Source: Clostridia bacterium
GTDB taxonomy: Bacteria > Bacillota > Clostridia > Oscillospirales > CAG-272
DNA length: 35,213 nt
Assembly (NCBI GenBank): GCA_900753295.1
Contig: CAADYQ010000032.1
Span: 1-35,213, forward strand
Reading direction: 5' to 3'
The notes under the pieces are model-generated. The model made no database searches, was not told the DNA's origin, and was given only the letters and a program-made list of their open reading frames with translations. How positions within the stretch are numbered: the stretch's first letter is position 1; each line of letters begins with the position of its first letter. Positions 8,447 to 17,043 of the stretch are shown in pieces. Made by a program: the position numbers and the translations under genes.

Positions 8447-10354
8447 ATGAAGGACGGATTTGTAAAGGTCGCGGCAGTTGTACCCGAGTTGAGAGTTGCG
8501 GATTGCTCATTCAATGCTCAAAAAACAGTTGAAGCGGCGCACGAAGCGGCAAAACGCGGGGCGGCTGTGATTGTTTTCCCCGAGCTGGGAATGACGGGAT
8601 ACACGTGTCAGGATCTTTTCTTTCACGATACATTGCTTGCGGCGGCGGAGCGGGAGGTCGCCCGCGTTGCAAGAGAAACAGCAGAACTCGATCCGCTTAT
8701 ATTCATAGGCGCGCCGATGCGCAGGCTCGGAAAGATATACAATGTCGCCGCAACTATCTGGCACGGCAAGCTGCTCGGACTCGTTCCCAAGAGTCTTATT
8801 CCGAACTATTGCGAATTTTACGAGGCGCGGCAGTTTACCCCTGCGGGAAACGAAACGGTGACTGTCGATTATGCCGGAATGAGCTGTCCGTTCGGTACCA
8901 GACTGCTTTTCTGTCACAAAAAACTCCCCGAGCTTGTTGTTGCCGCTGAGATATGCGAGGATGTCTGGGGACAGATGCCGCCGTCGGTTTCGCATTGTGC
9001 CGCCGGGGCGACTGTCGTGGTCAACCTCTCGGCATCGAATGAGCTTATAGGAAAGCCGGACTACCGCCGCAGTCTTATAAAGCAGAACTCCGCACACAAT
9101 ATATGCGGCTATGTTTACACGTCAGCCGGTCCCGGAGAATCCACTACCGATCTTGTTTTTTCAGGTCACTCGATGATATGTGAGGACGGCTCGCTCATTG
9201 CGGAAAGAGCGCCTTTCTCGGATGAGACTATACTTTGCGGCGATATCGATGTGAAAAAACTCACATATTCGCGGTCGCAGAACAATGTGTTCCGGTGCCG
9301 CGACGATGCCGATTATACAAAAATACCATTCGGCGACACGCTTGCAGTGACCGAACTGGAGCGCAAATTTGCAAGACGTCCGTTTGTGCCGGATGACGAT
9401 AATGTAAGAGGCTCAAGATGCGGGTTGATACTTGATATGCAGTCTGCCGCGCTCGCCAAGCGTATAGATCACACGCATGCAAAAAAAGCGGTGGTCGGAA
9501 TATCCGGTGGACTTGATTCAACGCTGGCGCTGATAGTTGCCGTGCGTGCGATGGAGCGTCTTTCGCGTCCCGCATCGGATGTTCTTACCGTAACGATGCC
9601 GTGCTTCGGTACCGGTGAGCGCACGCGCGGAAACGCCGAAGAACTTTCTCTGCTTCTCGGAACGGACTTCCGTTGCGTAGATATTGCCGCATCCGCCGAG
9701 CAGCATCTGAAGGATATTGGACATTCGCTCGACAATTATGATGTGACTTATGAGAACGCCCAGGCGCGCGAACGCACACAGGTCCTTATGGATCTTGCCA
9801 ACCAGAGCGGAGGCATAGTTATAGGTACGGGAGATCTTTCGGAGGTCGCTCTCGGATGGTCAACGTACAACGGTGACCATATGTCGATGTACGGTGTGAA
9901 CTGTACGGTCCCGAAAACGCTTGTCAGGTTTATTGTAAGATATTACGCCGATACGTGCGCAAATGAGCGTCTTGCGGCTGTTCTTTACGATATTCTCGAT
10001 ACCCCTGTGTCTCCCGAGCTTGTCCCGTCCAAGCCCGGAGAAATAAACCAGCGCACCGAGGATATACTCGGAACTTATGAGCTCCACGATTTCTTCCTTT
10101 ACTACATGATACGCGGCGGATACTCGCCCGATAAGCTCTTCAGGATCGCGCGGCTCAGCTTTGCGGGAAAATATGACGACGAATATATCAAAAAAACGCT
10201 CACGCTTTTCTGCCGCCGCTTCTTTGCACAGCAGTTCAAACGCTCGTGCATACCGGACGGCGTGAAGGTTGGTACAGTGGCGCTTTCTCCGCGCGGTGAC
10301 TGGCGTATGTCGTCGGATTCGTCGGCGGCGGAATGGCTGGCAAGGATAGACTGA
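8447..10354 (+). CDS. nadE: Glutamine-dependent NAD+ synthetase
   Basis: This two-domain enzyme of 635 residues amidates nicotinic acid adenine dinucleotide to NAD+ using ammonia from glutamine. The N-terminal nitrilase-like glutaminase has the catalytic triad Glu46 (FPELGMTGYT), Lys115 (LVPKSLIPNY) and Cys170 (AEICEDVWG). The C-terminal synthetase has the P-loop-like GISGGLDSTLA near residues 350-360, then GTGDLSEVALGWSTYNGDHM and KPGEINQRTEDILGTYELHD. This is the long glutamine-using form, not the short ammonia-only form. The RBS AGAGGAGA precedes ATG 8447. Its proximity to coaD groups two cofactor pathways. Confidence 0.97.
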   Translation: MKDGFVKVAAVVPELRVADCSFNAQKTVEAAHEAAKRGAAVIVFPELGMTGYTCQDLFFHDTLLAAAEREVARVARETAELDPLIFIGAPMRRLGKIYNVAATIWHGKLLGLVPKSLIPNYCEFYEARQFTPAGNETVTVDYAGMSCPFGTRLLFCHKKLPELVVAAEICEDVWGQMPPSVSHCAAGATVVVNLSASNELIGKPDYRRSLIKQNSAHNICGYVYTSAGPGESTTDLVFSGHSMICEDGSLIAERAPFSDETILCGDIDVKKLTYSRSQNNVFRCRDDADYTKIPFGDTLAVTELERKFARRPFVPDDDNVRGSRCGLILDMQSAALAKRIDHTHAKKAVVGISGGLDSTLALIVAVRAMERLSRPASDVLTVTMPCFGTGERTRGNAEELSLLLGTDFRCVDIAASAEQHLKDIGHSLDNYDVTYENAQARERTQVLMDLANQSGGIVIGTGDLSEVALGWSTYNGDHMSMYGVNCTVPKTLVRFIVRYYADTCANERLAAVLYDILDTPVSPELVPSKPGEINQRTEDILGTYELHDFFLYYMIRGGYSPDKLFRIARLSFAGKYDDEYIKKTLTLFCRRFFAQQFKRSCIPDGVKVGTVALSPRGDWRMSSDSSAAEWLARID

Positions 10355-10368
10355 CGATGGAGGTGCGC

Positions 10369-10713
10369 ATGCACGTTTCCGATGCCCCGGCATTTGCTGA
10401 TAAGGTCCGTGTGGCAGTGGCATCCATCCCGTATGGACGCGTTGCATCATATGCCGCAGTCGCAGCTACGGCGGGCAGCCCGCGTGCGGTGCGTGCTGTG
10501 GGAAATATCCTGCGTCTTACACGCGATCCGTCCGGGCTTCCGTGCCACCGCGTGGTGAACTGCCGCGGTAGGCTGGCGCCATGCTTCGGCGTCGGCGGTG
10601 CCGCGATCCAGAAGGAACGGCTTGAGGCGGAAGGTGTAACGGTCACGCGCAGTGAATACGAATACTATGTTGATATGAAGAAATACGGATATCACTTCGG
10701 TGATGATCTTTAA
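10369..10713 (+). CDS. MGMT family protein (single-domain O6-alkylguanine-DNA alkyltransferase-like)
   Basis: Starting at ATG 10369 (GGAGGTG five bases upstream) it gives 114 residues, only the DNA-binding/methyl-acceptor domain of the Ada/Ogt/MGMT fold without the N-terminal domain. It has the wing-helix segment PYGRVASYAAVA, the Arg-finger-like SPRAVRAVGN and the acceptor motif LPCHRVVN with Cys59. Because the acceptor Cys is present (PCHR), it differs from the alkyltransferase-like Atl proteins, which have Trp. Its RLAPCF...GGAAIQKERLEAEGV tail is however typical of the Atl/YbaZ-like subgroup. So it may repair O6-alkylguanine or act as a damage sensor feeding excision repair. An in-frame upstream ATG (10333) would overlap nadE. 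Confidence 0.85.
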   Translation: MHVSDAPAFADKVRVAVASIPYGRVASYAAVAATAGSPRAVRAVGNILRLTRDPSGLPCHRVVNCRGRLAPCFGVGGAAIQKERLEAEGVTVTRSEYEYYVDMKKYGYHFGDDL

Positions 10714-10733
10714 CTTATACGGTGGTATATATA

Positions 10734-11435
10734 ATGGCTTATATCAGTTTTGAAAACGTATGCAAATACTATAAAATGGGGCAGAACGTTATCGCGGCGG
10801 CAGACGGACTTAGCTTTTCGGTCGAAAAGGGTGAATTCTGTGTCGTTGTCGGACCTTCCGGCGCCGGAAAAACCACGCTTTTGAATATCCTCGGCGGTAT
10901 GGATGTGTGTGACAGCGGCAAGATCATGCTTGACGGAACCGAAATAAGCGCGCTCGGAAAGAAGCAGCTTACCGATTACCGCAGATATGACGTGGGCTTT
11001 GTGTTCCAGTTTTATAACCTTGTCCCCAATCTTACGGCGCTTGAAAATGTCGAGCTTGCTTCGGAGATAAGCCGCGACCCGCTTCCCGCGGCGGAGGTGC
11101 TTGATTCCGTGGGGCTTTCGGAGAGAGCGCAGAACTTTCCAACCCAGCTCTCGGGCGGCGAGCAGCAGCGTGTGTCAATTGCGCGTGCGCTTGCCAAAAA
11201 TCCCAAACTGCTTTTGTGCGATGAGCCGACAGGCGCTCTTGATTACCTGACAGGCAAGAGCATTCTCGGTCTGCTTCACGATACGTGCAAAAAAACCGGA
11301 ATGACCGTTGTTGTCATAACACACAACAGCGCGCTTACAAGAATGGCGGACCGCGTTATAAGGATCAAAAACGGACGCATCGTTTCCTGCGAGGTCGTTC
11401 CGGACCCCGTCCCGGTCAGCGAGATAGAGTGGTAA
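10734..11435 (+). CDS. ABC transporter ATP-binding protein (MacB/LolD type)
   Basis: A 233-residue nucleotide-binding subunit with Walker A GPSGAGKTT, Q-loop VFQFYNLVPNLTALEN, signature LSGGEQQR, Walker B LLLCDEPTGALD and H-loop VITHN. The Q-loop and DEPTGALD sequences are those of MacB/LolD/FtsE-like ATPases, which couple to FtsX-type permeases rather than to ordinary import channels. ATG 10734 is chosen over an in-frame GTG at 10722. The permease follows after seven bases, so the two form one mechanotransmission-type ABC complex in the membrane. Substrate unknown. Confidence 0.93.
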   Translation: MAYISFENVCKYYKMGQNVIAAADGLSFSVEKGEFCVVVGPSGAGKTTLLNILGGMDVCDSGKIMLDGTEISALGKKQLTDYRRYDVGFVFQFYNLVPNLTALENVELASEISRDPLPAAEVLDSVGLSERAQNFPTQLSGGEQQRVSIARALAKNPKLLLCDEPTGALDYLTGKSILGLLHDTCKKTGMTVVVITHNSALTRMADRVIRIKNGRIVSCEVVPDPVPVSEIEW

Positions 11436-11442
11436 TGCGGCA

Positions 11443-14400
11443 ATGGGCAGATCATATATAAGAATGCTTTTGCGCAGTGTCAACAGAACAAAATCAAGAT
11501 TTCTGTCGATACTTGCAATAGTGGCGGTCGGGGTCGGATTCCTCGGCGGTCTTATGTCCACCGCGCCCGATATGCAGCTTACGGTGGATAAGTATTACGA
11601 TGACTTCCGTTTCTTTGATATCGATATCAAGGGTACGATGGGATTGACCGATGACGATCTTACCGAGATCGAAAAGCTGAGCACGGTCGGATCGGCTATG
11701 CCCGCGAGGGTCGCAGACGTGAACCTGGATTGCGCCGGTGAAGCATACGTCACCCGCGTATACGGCGTCGATCTTTTGCTCCGCGGCGGAGACAGATTTA
11801 TAAATGACTTTGAGCTTATCGACGGCAGAATGCCGGAGAGTCCCGGCGAATGCCTTATCGCTTCACCAAACGGATATACCTCTGACCACAAGGTGGGCGA
11901 GGTATATACTATATCCGCTGCGAACCGGGACATAGACGGGATTTTTGATTTTGAGTCGCTCACGGCAGTTGGAGTCGTGCGTTGCTCTCAGTATATGTCG
12001 ATCGAAAAAGAGCCGTCTACCGTTGGAACGGGGCGAGTCGGGGTGATAATGTTCGTTTACCCCGAGTGCTTTGCGCTTGAACCGTACACGGATATTTTTG
12101 TCCGGCTGTCCGGTGCGGAAGCGCTGAACACCTTCTCGGATGAGTATTTCGGACTTGTGGATGATGCGCTTGACGAGATTGAGGAGTTCGGCGCTGTAAG
12201 AAGCGACATAAGGCTTGAAAGCATTCGCAACGATGCGGAAAAGAAAATATCAGAAGCGCGCGACAAATACGAGGAAGCCGGCAAAAAAGCCGAAAGCGAG
12301 CTTGCGTCAGCCGCATCAAAGATAGCCGACGCAAAGGAGAAAATAAGCACGGCTGAATCCGAGCTTGAAAGGTCAATGACCGAGTTCAACGCCAAGGCTG
12401 AAGAGGTAAGTGCGGCTCGCACGCAGCTTGACGCCGCTTATGATACGGTCGCGCGCGGCATAGCCGCCGCGCGTGCAAACGCAGAACGCCAATATTCCGG
12501 AAATGCAACGCTTCTTGCGGCGGCAATGGCGGCGATAGACAAAAACGAAGCCGAGCAAAAAGCACCGCTTGACGCGGCTGACGCAGAGCTTAAAAAGAGC
12601 GAAGCGGCGATAGAGTCGGCGCGTGCAGAGCTTGCATCGGCTGAGGACAGCTTGAATGATGAGAAAAACAAGCTCTCCGATGCCGAGAGGAGCTATGAGA
12701 CCGCAAAGCTCGACGCAGAGCGCGAGCTTGCGGAGGCGGAAGAAGCGATAAAGAACGCCGAGGCGGAGCTTGCCGATATCGGTAAGCCGTCGTGGTACAT
12801 CACCGATCGCCGCAACAACGTGAGCTTCAACAGCTACCGCGGAAATTCGGATAAGATAAATGCGATCGCCAAGGTGTTTCCTGTGTTCTTCTTCTTTGTT
12901 GCGGCACTTGTTGCGCTCACCACCATGACACGTATGGTGGAAGAGGAGCGCACTCAAATGGGTACGCTGAAGGCACTGGGATATTCTGACGGTGTGATAA
13001 TGGCGTATTATCTCATTTATTCGGTGCTTGCCGCGGCTCTCGGAAGTCTTGTCGGTGCGGCTGTGGGCTTTCGCTCGTTGCCGAAGGTGATAGCAGGGGC
13101 ATATTCGATGCTTTATGACGTTCCCGACACTCTGACTCCGTTCAGATGGAATTATTTCGTTATAATAACCCCGATAGCGATAGTCTGCACATCGGCGGCA
13201 ACATTTGCGGCGTGCATTTCGGCGCTGAAGGAACGTCCCGCATCGCTCATGCGTCAGCGCGCACCCAAGGCGGGCAAGCAGGTGTTCCTTGAAAAGATCC
13301 CGTTCATATGGAAGCATCTCGGCTTTAATGCCAAGGTGACCGCAAGAAATATTTTCAGGTACAAAAAGCGTCTTTTCATGACGGTGTTTGGCATCGCAGG
13401 GTGTACGGCGCTTCTGCTCACCGCGTTCGGATTGCGCGATTCCATCCACGATATCGTTGATAAGCAGTTCGGTGAGATATACAAGTACGATCTTACCGCT
13501 TATTTGTCCGAGGACACCGATATATCGGGCGATGAAGCTCTTGCGGCGTTTTTGACCTCTGAGCATACACGCGGCTATATCAGTATGCATACGGAGTCCG
13601 GAAAGGCTGGCGAAGAATCGCTTTCGATCCAGGTCACCGACGACCCTGCCAAGCTCGCGGAGTTTATAACGCTTCGGGAAAGAAAGAGCGGAAGGACCAT
13701 TGAATTCACAAACGATACCGACGGAGTGATCCTGACCGAAAAGCTCTGTGAGACCATAGGCGTCAAGGCTGGCGACAGCGTTGTCCTTTCGGACGCCGAC
13801 GGCAACAGCGCGACCGTGCGCGTTGCCGCCGTTGCCGAAAACTACGTTACAAGCTACTGCTATATGACGAGCGCGGCTTATGAGGCGGCTTTCGGCAGAA
13901 AGGCGTCAACGAATATGCTTCTCGTGTCACTGACGGCGGATGATGCTGATTCACGCGACGCCACCGCGGAGGAGATACTGAAAAGCGGCAATATACTTCT
14001 TATGACCTTTTCCCAGACTATACGTGAGAGCTTTTCAAACACTGTAAAAAAGATAGACTACATTGTGCTCGTGCTCATTTTTTCTGCGGGACTGCTTGCG
14101 GTCATAGTTGTGTATAATCTCACAAATATCAATATCTGTGAGCGCCGCCGCGAGCTTGCGACTCTGCGCGTTCTCGGCTTCCATAATACCGAGACTGCCG
14201 CATATATTTATCGCGAAACGAGCATTCTGACACTTATCGGGATACTTGCGGGATTTGCATTCGGCGTATGGCTGCATTCGTTCGTTGTGCGTACCGCCGA
14301 GGTCGATGCGGTCATGTTCGGGCGCAGTGTTTATCCTGCGAGCTTTTTGTGGGCGGCGCTTGCAACGCTCGGATTTTCCGCGGCGGTCGACGCTGTGATG

Positions 14401-14454
14401 TATCCGATAATCAAGAAAATAGATATGGTAGAGGCGATGAAGGCGAACGAATGA
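11443..14454 (+). CDS. FtsX-like ABC permease with long extracytoplasmic coiled coil
   Basis: A 1003-residue membrane protein. A first helix (about residues 20-40) is followed by an extracytoplasmic region. Within it, residues about 258-446 are almost pure Ala/Glu/Lys/Asp heptad-like helix, with no Pro or Gly breaks for long stretches. Three helices (about 478-595) form the first FtsX core, with the cytoplasmic motif RMVEEERTQMGTLKALGYS. A second half repeats this plan: a helix near 645, an extracytoplasmic domain, then three helices ending at MVEAMKANE. This is the duplicated FtsX (8-TM) architecture seen in MacB-superfamily exporters of Gram-positive bacteria. It is paired with the ATPase just upstream. 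The RBS is poor, so translation is probably coupled. It ends six bases from the convergent feoB stop. Confidence 0.88.
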   Translation: MGRSYIRMLLRSVNRTKSRFLSILAIVAVGVGFLGGLMSTAPDMQLTVDKYYDDFRFFDIDIKGTMGLTDDDLTEIEKLSTVGSAMPARVADVNLDCAGEAYVTRVYGVDLLLRGGDRFINDFELIDGRMPESPGECLIASPNGYTSDHKVGEVYTISAANRDIDGIFDFESLTAVGVVRCSQYMSIEKEPSTVGTGRVGVIMFVYPECFALEPYTDIFVRLSGAEALNTFSDEYFGLVDDALDEIEEFGAVRSDIRLESIRNDAEKKISEARDKYEEAGKKAESELASAASKIADAKEKISTAESELERSMTEFNAKAEEVSAARTQLDAAYDTVARGIAAARANAERQYSGNATLLAAAMAAIDKNEAEQKAPLDAADAELKKSEAAIESARAELASAEDSLNDEKNKLSDAERSYETAKLDAERELAEAEEAIKNAEAELADIGKPSWYITDRRNNVSFNSYRGNSDKINAIAKVFPVFFFFVAALVALTTMTRMVEEERTQMGTLKALGYSDGVIMAYYLIYSVLAAALGSLVGAAVGFRSLPKVIAGAYSMLYDVPDTLTPFRWNYFVIITPIAIVCTSAATFAACISALKERPASLMRQRAPKAGKQVFLEKIPFIWKHLGFNAKVTARNIFRYKKRLFMTVFGIAGCTALLLTAFGLRDSIHDIVDKQFGEIYKYDLTAYLSEDTDISGDEALAAFLTSEHTRGYISMHTESGKAGEESLSIQVTDDPAKLAEFITLRERKSGRTIEFTNDTDGVILTEKLCETIGVKAGDSVVLSDADGNSATVRVAAVAENYVTSYCYMTSAAYEAAFGRKASTNMLLVSLTADDADSRDATAEEILKSGNILLMTFSQTIRESFSNTVKKIDYIVLVLIFSAGLLAVIVVYNLTNINICERRRELATLRVLGFHNTETAAYIYRETSILTLIGILAGFAFGVWLHSFVVRTAEVDAVMFGRSVYPASFLWAALATLGFSAAVDAVMYPIIKKIDMVEAMKANE

Positions 14455-14460
14455 TCAGCC

Positions 14461-16614
14461 TCACGTGAAAAGCGTCCACAACGCATTTACGGCAATCGTT
14501 ATAGCGAAGCCGGCGAGCGTCGGCAGGATGGCGGCGACCGCCATCCACCGTACGCTCCCGGTTTCCTTTTTTACAGTCAGTAGCGTTGTGGAGCAGGGCC
14601 AGTGGAGCAGTGAAAAAAGCACAAAGCATACCGCGGTACGTGCGCTCCAGCCGTTGGCGGCGAGAAGGGCATGTATAGCGGCGCCACTGCCAAGCTCCGG
14701 CAGCGTTCCTGCCGCAAGATAGACCATCATGGTGATGGGCAGAACTATCTCATTGGCGGGCAGTCCGAGTATAAAGCCGAGAAGTATCGCGCCGTCAAGA
14801 CCCATAAGTCTGCCGACGGGGTCGATAAAGCTTGCCGCCGTGCTGAGAACGCTTGTGCCGCCGAACTTCAGATTGGCAAGCAGCCATATGATAAGTCCCG
14901 CCGGAGCCGCGACCGCCGCCGATCTGCCGAGGACAAACAGCGTGCGGTCGAGCATCGATCTTACGATAACGCGTCCGATCTGCGGCTTGCGGTAAGGCGG
15001 AAGCTCAAGCGTGAACGCCGACGGCTCTCCGCGAAGAAGCGTACGTGAGAGGAGACCGGTGGTGACGAATGTCATGAAAACCCCGAGCGTTATCACTGCC
15101 GCTATCATGATCGCCGACATTACGGACGGCATGATCCCGCTGCCCGTGATAACGAAAAGGGAAATAACGGTTATCATTGACGGAAAGCGCCCGTTACACG
15201 GTACAAAGCTGTTCGTCAGTATTGCCAGCAGGTGTTCGCGCGGCGAGTCGATTATACGGCAACCCACAACGCCTGCCGCGTTGCATCCCAACCCCATGCA
15301 CATTGTAAGCGCCTGCTTGCCGCAGGCGTGACAGCGGCAGAACGGTCGGTCTAGGTTGTATGCTATCCGCGGCAGATAGCCCGAGTCCTCAAGCAACGTG
15401 AAAAGTGGGAAAAATATCGCCATGGGCGGAAGCATGACGGATATGACCCATCCGAGAACGCGAAAGACTCCCAAAATGAGCGCACCGGAAAGCCATTCCG
15501 GCGCACCGATGCGGTTTGCCGACTGCATGAGCAGAGCCTCAAGACGTGTAAAAAACGCACCGAGAAGCTCCGATGGATAGTTTGCACCCTTTATGGTTAT
15601 CCAGAATACCAGCGCAAGCAGTATGAGCATTGCGGGATAGCCTGCCGTCTTACCGGTAAGCAAGCGGTCTATGCGGCGGTCACGCGCCCCGTACCCGCCG
15701 TTGCGATCGTCTGATACGATGACACCGCGGCATATTTCTTCAGCGTGCGTTACGCGCGCGGCGGCAAGCTCATCGCCGAACGTTTCCCGCGTGTATCCGG
15801 CGGAGGAGAGAATATCCCATGCCTCTGTGAGCGCGCGGTCGAGCACACGGATATCCGCCTCCGGAGGCAGATATTCGCGCACGGCGTCCGAGCCGCGCTC
15901 AAGTGACTCCAAGCTGAGCCATCTTTTATTTGTGCCGCTTGTTTCGCCGGAGACTTCGCCGAGCGCTTTTTCTACGACGGAGGTGGCAGCTTCAACGGCG
16001 GGCGGATATTTCATGGGTATAGGGAAGGAATACTCCGGTGAGGCGAGAGCGGCGGGAAGAGCATCGGTGAGCGGTCGTGCCCCGCGGCGGCTCCTGGCGC
16101 ATATACCGATCACAGGGACTCCGAGACGCGAAGAGAGCAGCTCGCAGTCTATGCTCACACCCCTGCGGCGCGCATCCTCGAGCATATTCACGCATACTAT
16201 CACGCGCTTTGATATCTCCAGAGTCTGAAGCACCAATAGCATGTTTCGCTCAAGGCATCCGGCGTCGCACACCACTATCGCAAGCTCTGGCGGCGTACCG
16301 TTCCTTCCGCGGCATATAAAGTCGCGCGCGGTTTCTTCTTCGGGCGAATGAGCCGAAAGCGAGTATGTACCGGGAAGATCGGTGATGAGGTAAGTAGATT
16401 CCGGCGGACCGCTGACAGAAAAACAGCCGTCGGCTGTAAGCACGGTTTTTCCGGGCCAGTTGCCCGTATGCTGATTCATACCTGTGAGGCTGTTGAAAAG
16501 CGTGCTTTTGCCTACATTGGGGTTGCCGACGAGAGCTATGGAGGCGCATGGAGTACGGGCATTCTTTTTCTTATGTCCGAAAAAGCCGCCGGAAAGATTT
16601 TTCACGGACGTCAT
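14461..16614 (-). CDS. feoB: Ferrous iron transport protein B
   Basis: FeoB is the GTPase-coupled Fe(II) importer of the cytoplasmic membrane. The 717-residue protein has an N-terminal G domain (G1 GNPNVGKST at 30-38, switch region TGNWPGKTV, G3 DLPGTYSL at 79-86, G4 NMLE at 143-146). A helical regulatory domain and two Gate domains with about ten membrane segments follow. The mid-protein motif CHACGKQALTMCMGLGCNAAGV, rich in Cys, is that of the clostridial-type FeoB. The G4 motif has Glu where NxxD is expected, with Asp as the next residue. The start ATG overlaps the feoA stop by four bases. Confidence 0.95.
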   Translation of the reverse strand: MTSVKNLSGGFFGHKKKNARTPCASIALVGNPNVGKSTLFNSLTGMNQHTGNWPGKTVLTADGCFSVSGPPESTYLITDLPGTYSLSAHSPEEETARDFICRGRNGTPPELAIVVCDAGCLERNMLLVLQTLEISKRVIVCVNMLEDARRRGVSIDCELLSSRLGVPVIGICARSRRGARPLTDALPAALASPEYSFPIPMKYPPAVEAATSVVEKALGEVSGETSGTNKRWLSLESLERGSDAVREYLPPEADIRVLDRALTEAWDILSSAGYTRETFGDELAAARVTHAEEICRGVIVSDDRNGGYGARDRRIDRLLTGKTAGYPAMLILLALVFWITIKGANYPSELLGAFFTRLEALLMQSANRIGAPEWLSGALILGVFRVLGWVISVMLPPMAIFFPLFTLLEDSGYLPRIAYNLDRPFCRCHACGKQALTMCMGLGCNAAGVVGCRIIDSPREHLLAILTNSFVPCNGRFPSMITVISLFVITGSGIMPSVMSAIMIAAVITLGVFMTFVTTGLLSRTLLRGEPSAFTLELPPYRKPQIGRVIVRSMLDRTLFVLGRSAAVAAPAGLIIWLLANLKFGGTSVLSTAASFIDPVGRLMGLDGAILLGFILGLPANEIVLPITMMVYLAAGTLPELGSGAAIHALLAANGWSARTAVCFVLFSLLHWPCSTTLLTVKKETGSVRWMAVAAILPTLAGFAITIAVNALWTLFT

Positions 16615-16844
16615 CTGTCGTCACCGGCGATCGAGATCCCGCCGCAGTCCCGGCGGCGAAGCGCTATCACCGCGCCGCGTATAAGATACGCTGACGGATC
16701 GCCTGCCGGGCTTACGCCGACACACTCGACTGTCGTTCCCGGTATCAGTCCGAGATCGGCAAGCCTGCGTCTCAGACTGTCTGTCACCGCAACGCCCACC
16801 ACCGTTGCATGTTCTCCGGGCTTTATTTCATTCAGATATTTCAA
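16611..16844 (-). CDS. feoA: Ferrous iron transport protein A
   Basis: A 77-residue SH3-like protein with GEHATVVGVAVTDSLRRRLADLGL, IPGTTVECVG, and a C-terminal IRGAVIALRRRDCGGISI. The RRRLADLGLIPGT segment is the FeoA hallmark. FeoA is a small cytosolic partner that regulates FeoB. The start is TTG at 16842-16844: an in-frame TGA lies directly before it, and the nearby ATGs are out of frame. The RBS is weak. It is directly upstream of feoB in one transcript from the promoter at 16906-16935. Confidence 0.92.
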   Translation of the reverse strand: MKYLNEIKPGEHATVVGVAVTDSLRRRLADLGLIPGTTVECVGVSPAGDPSAYLIRGAVIALRRRDCGGISIAGDDR

Positions 16845-16905
16845 TCATATCACCAGCTTTCTTTGTTTTTTCGCCCGATAACAGCATATTCTGCCGACCA
16901 TCAAC

Positions 16906-16935
16906 ATGATACAATTGCTTTTTCGGGACGGTCAA
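16906..16935 (-). promoter_or_regulatory. Sigma-A-like promoter of feoAB
   Basis: On the minus strand, TTGACC (16930-16935) and TATCAT (16906-16911) lie 18 bases apart, about 60 bases before the feoA start. I could not recognise a clear Fur or DtxR-type box nearby. Confidence 0.6.
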
Positions 16936-16965
16936 AAAATTCATCTGTAAAACTAATTATTTTGG

Positions 16966-16994
16966 TTGCAATATTTTTTATATTGTGATATAAT
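16966..16994 (+). promoter_or_regulatory. Sigma-A promoter of the ABC exporter operon
   Basis: TTGCAA (16966-16971) and TATAAT (16989-16994) are spaced by 17 bases, with a TG one base before the -10 element. It fires away from the feoAB promoter; the two -35 elements are about 30 bases apart. Confidence 0.8.
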
Positions 16995-17043
16995 ACCTAA
17001 GTTGCTCAAAAAGCTCAAAGGAAAGGAAGGTATTAAGGTATTC

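Noticed and set aside
12240..12780. Repeat-like DNA in the permease gene
   Set aside because: Explained by coiled-coil codon bias (Ala/Glu/Lys), not by DNA repeats.
16845..16965. A Fur or DtxR box in the feoA upstream region (AT-rich near 16950)
   Set aside because: No recognisable palindrome of either consensus; only general AT-richness.
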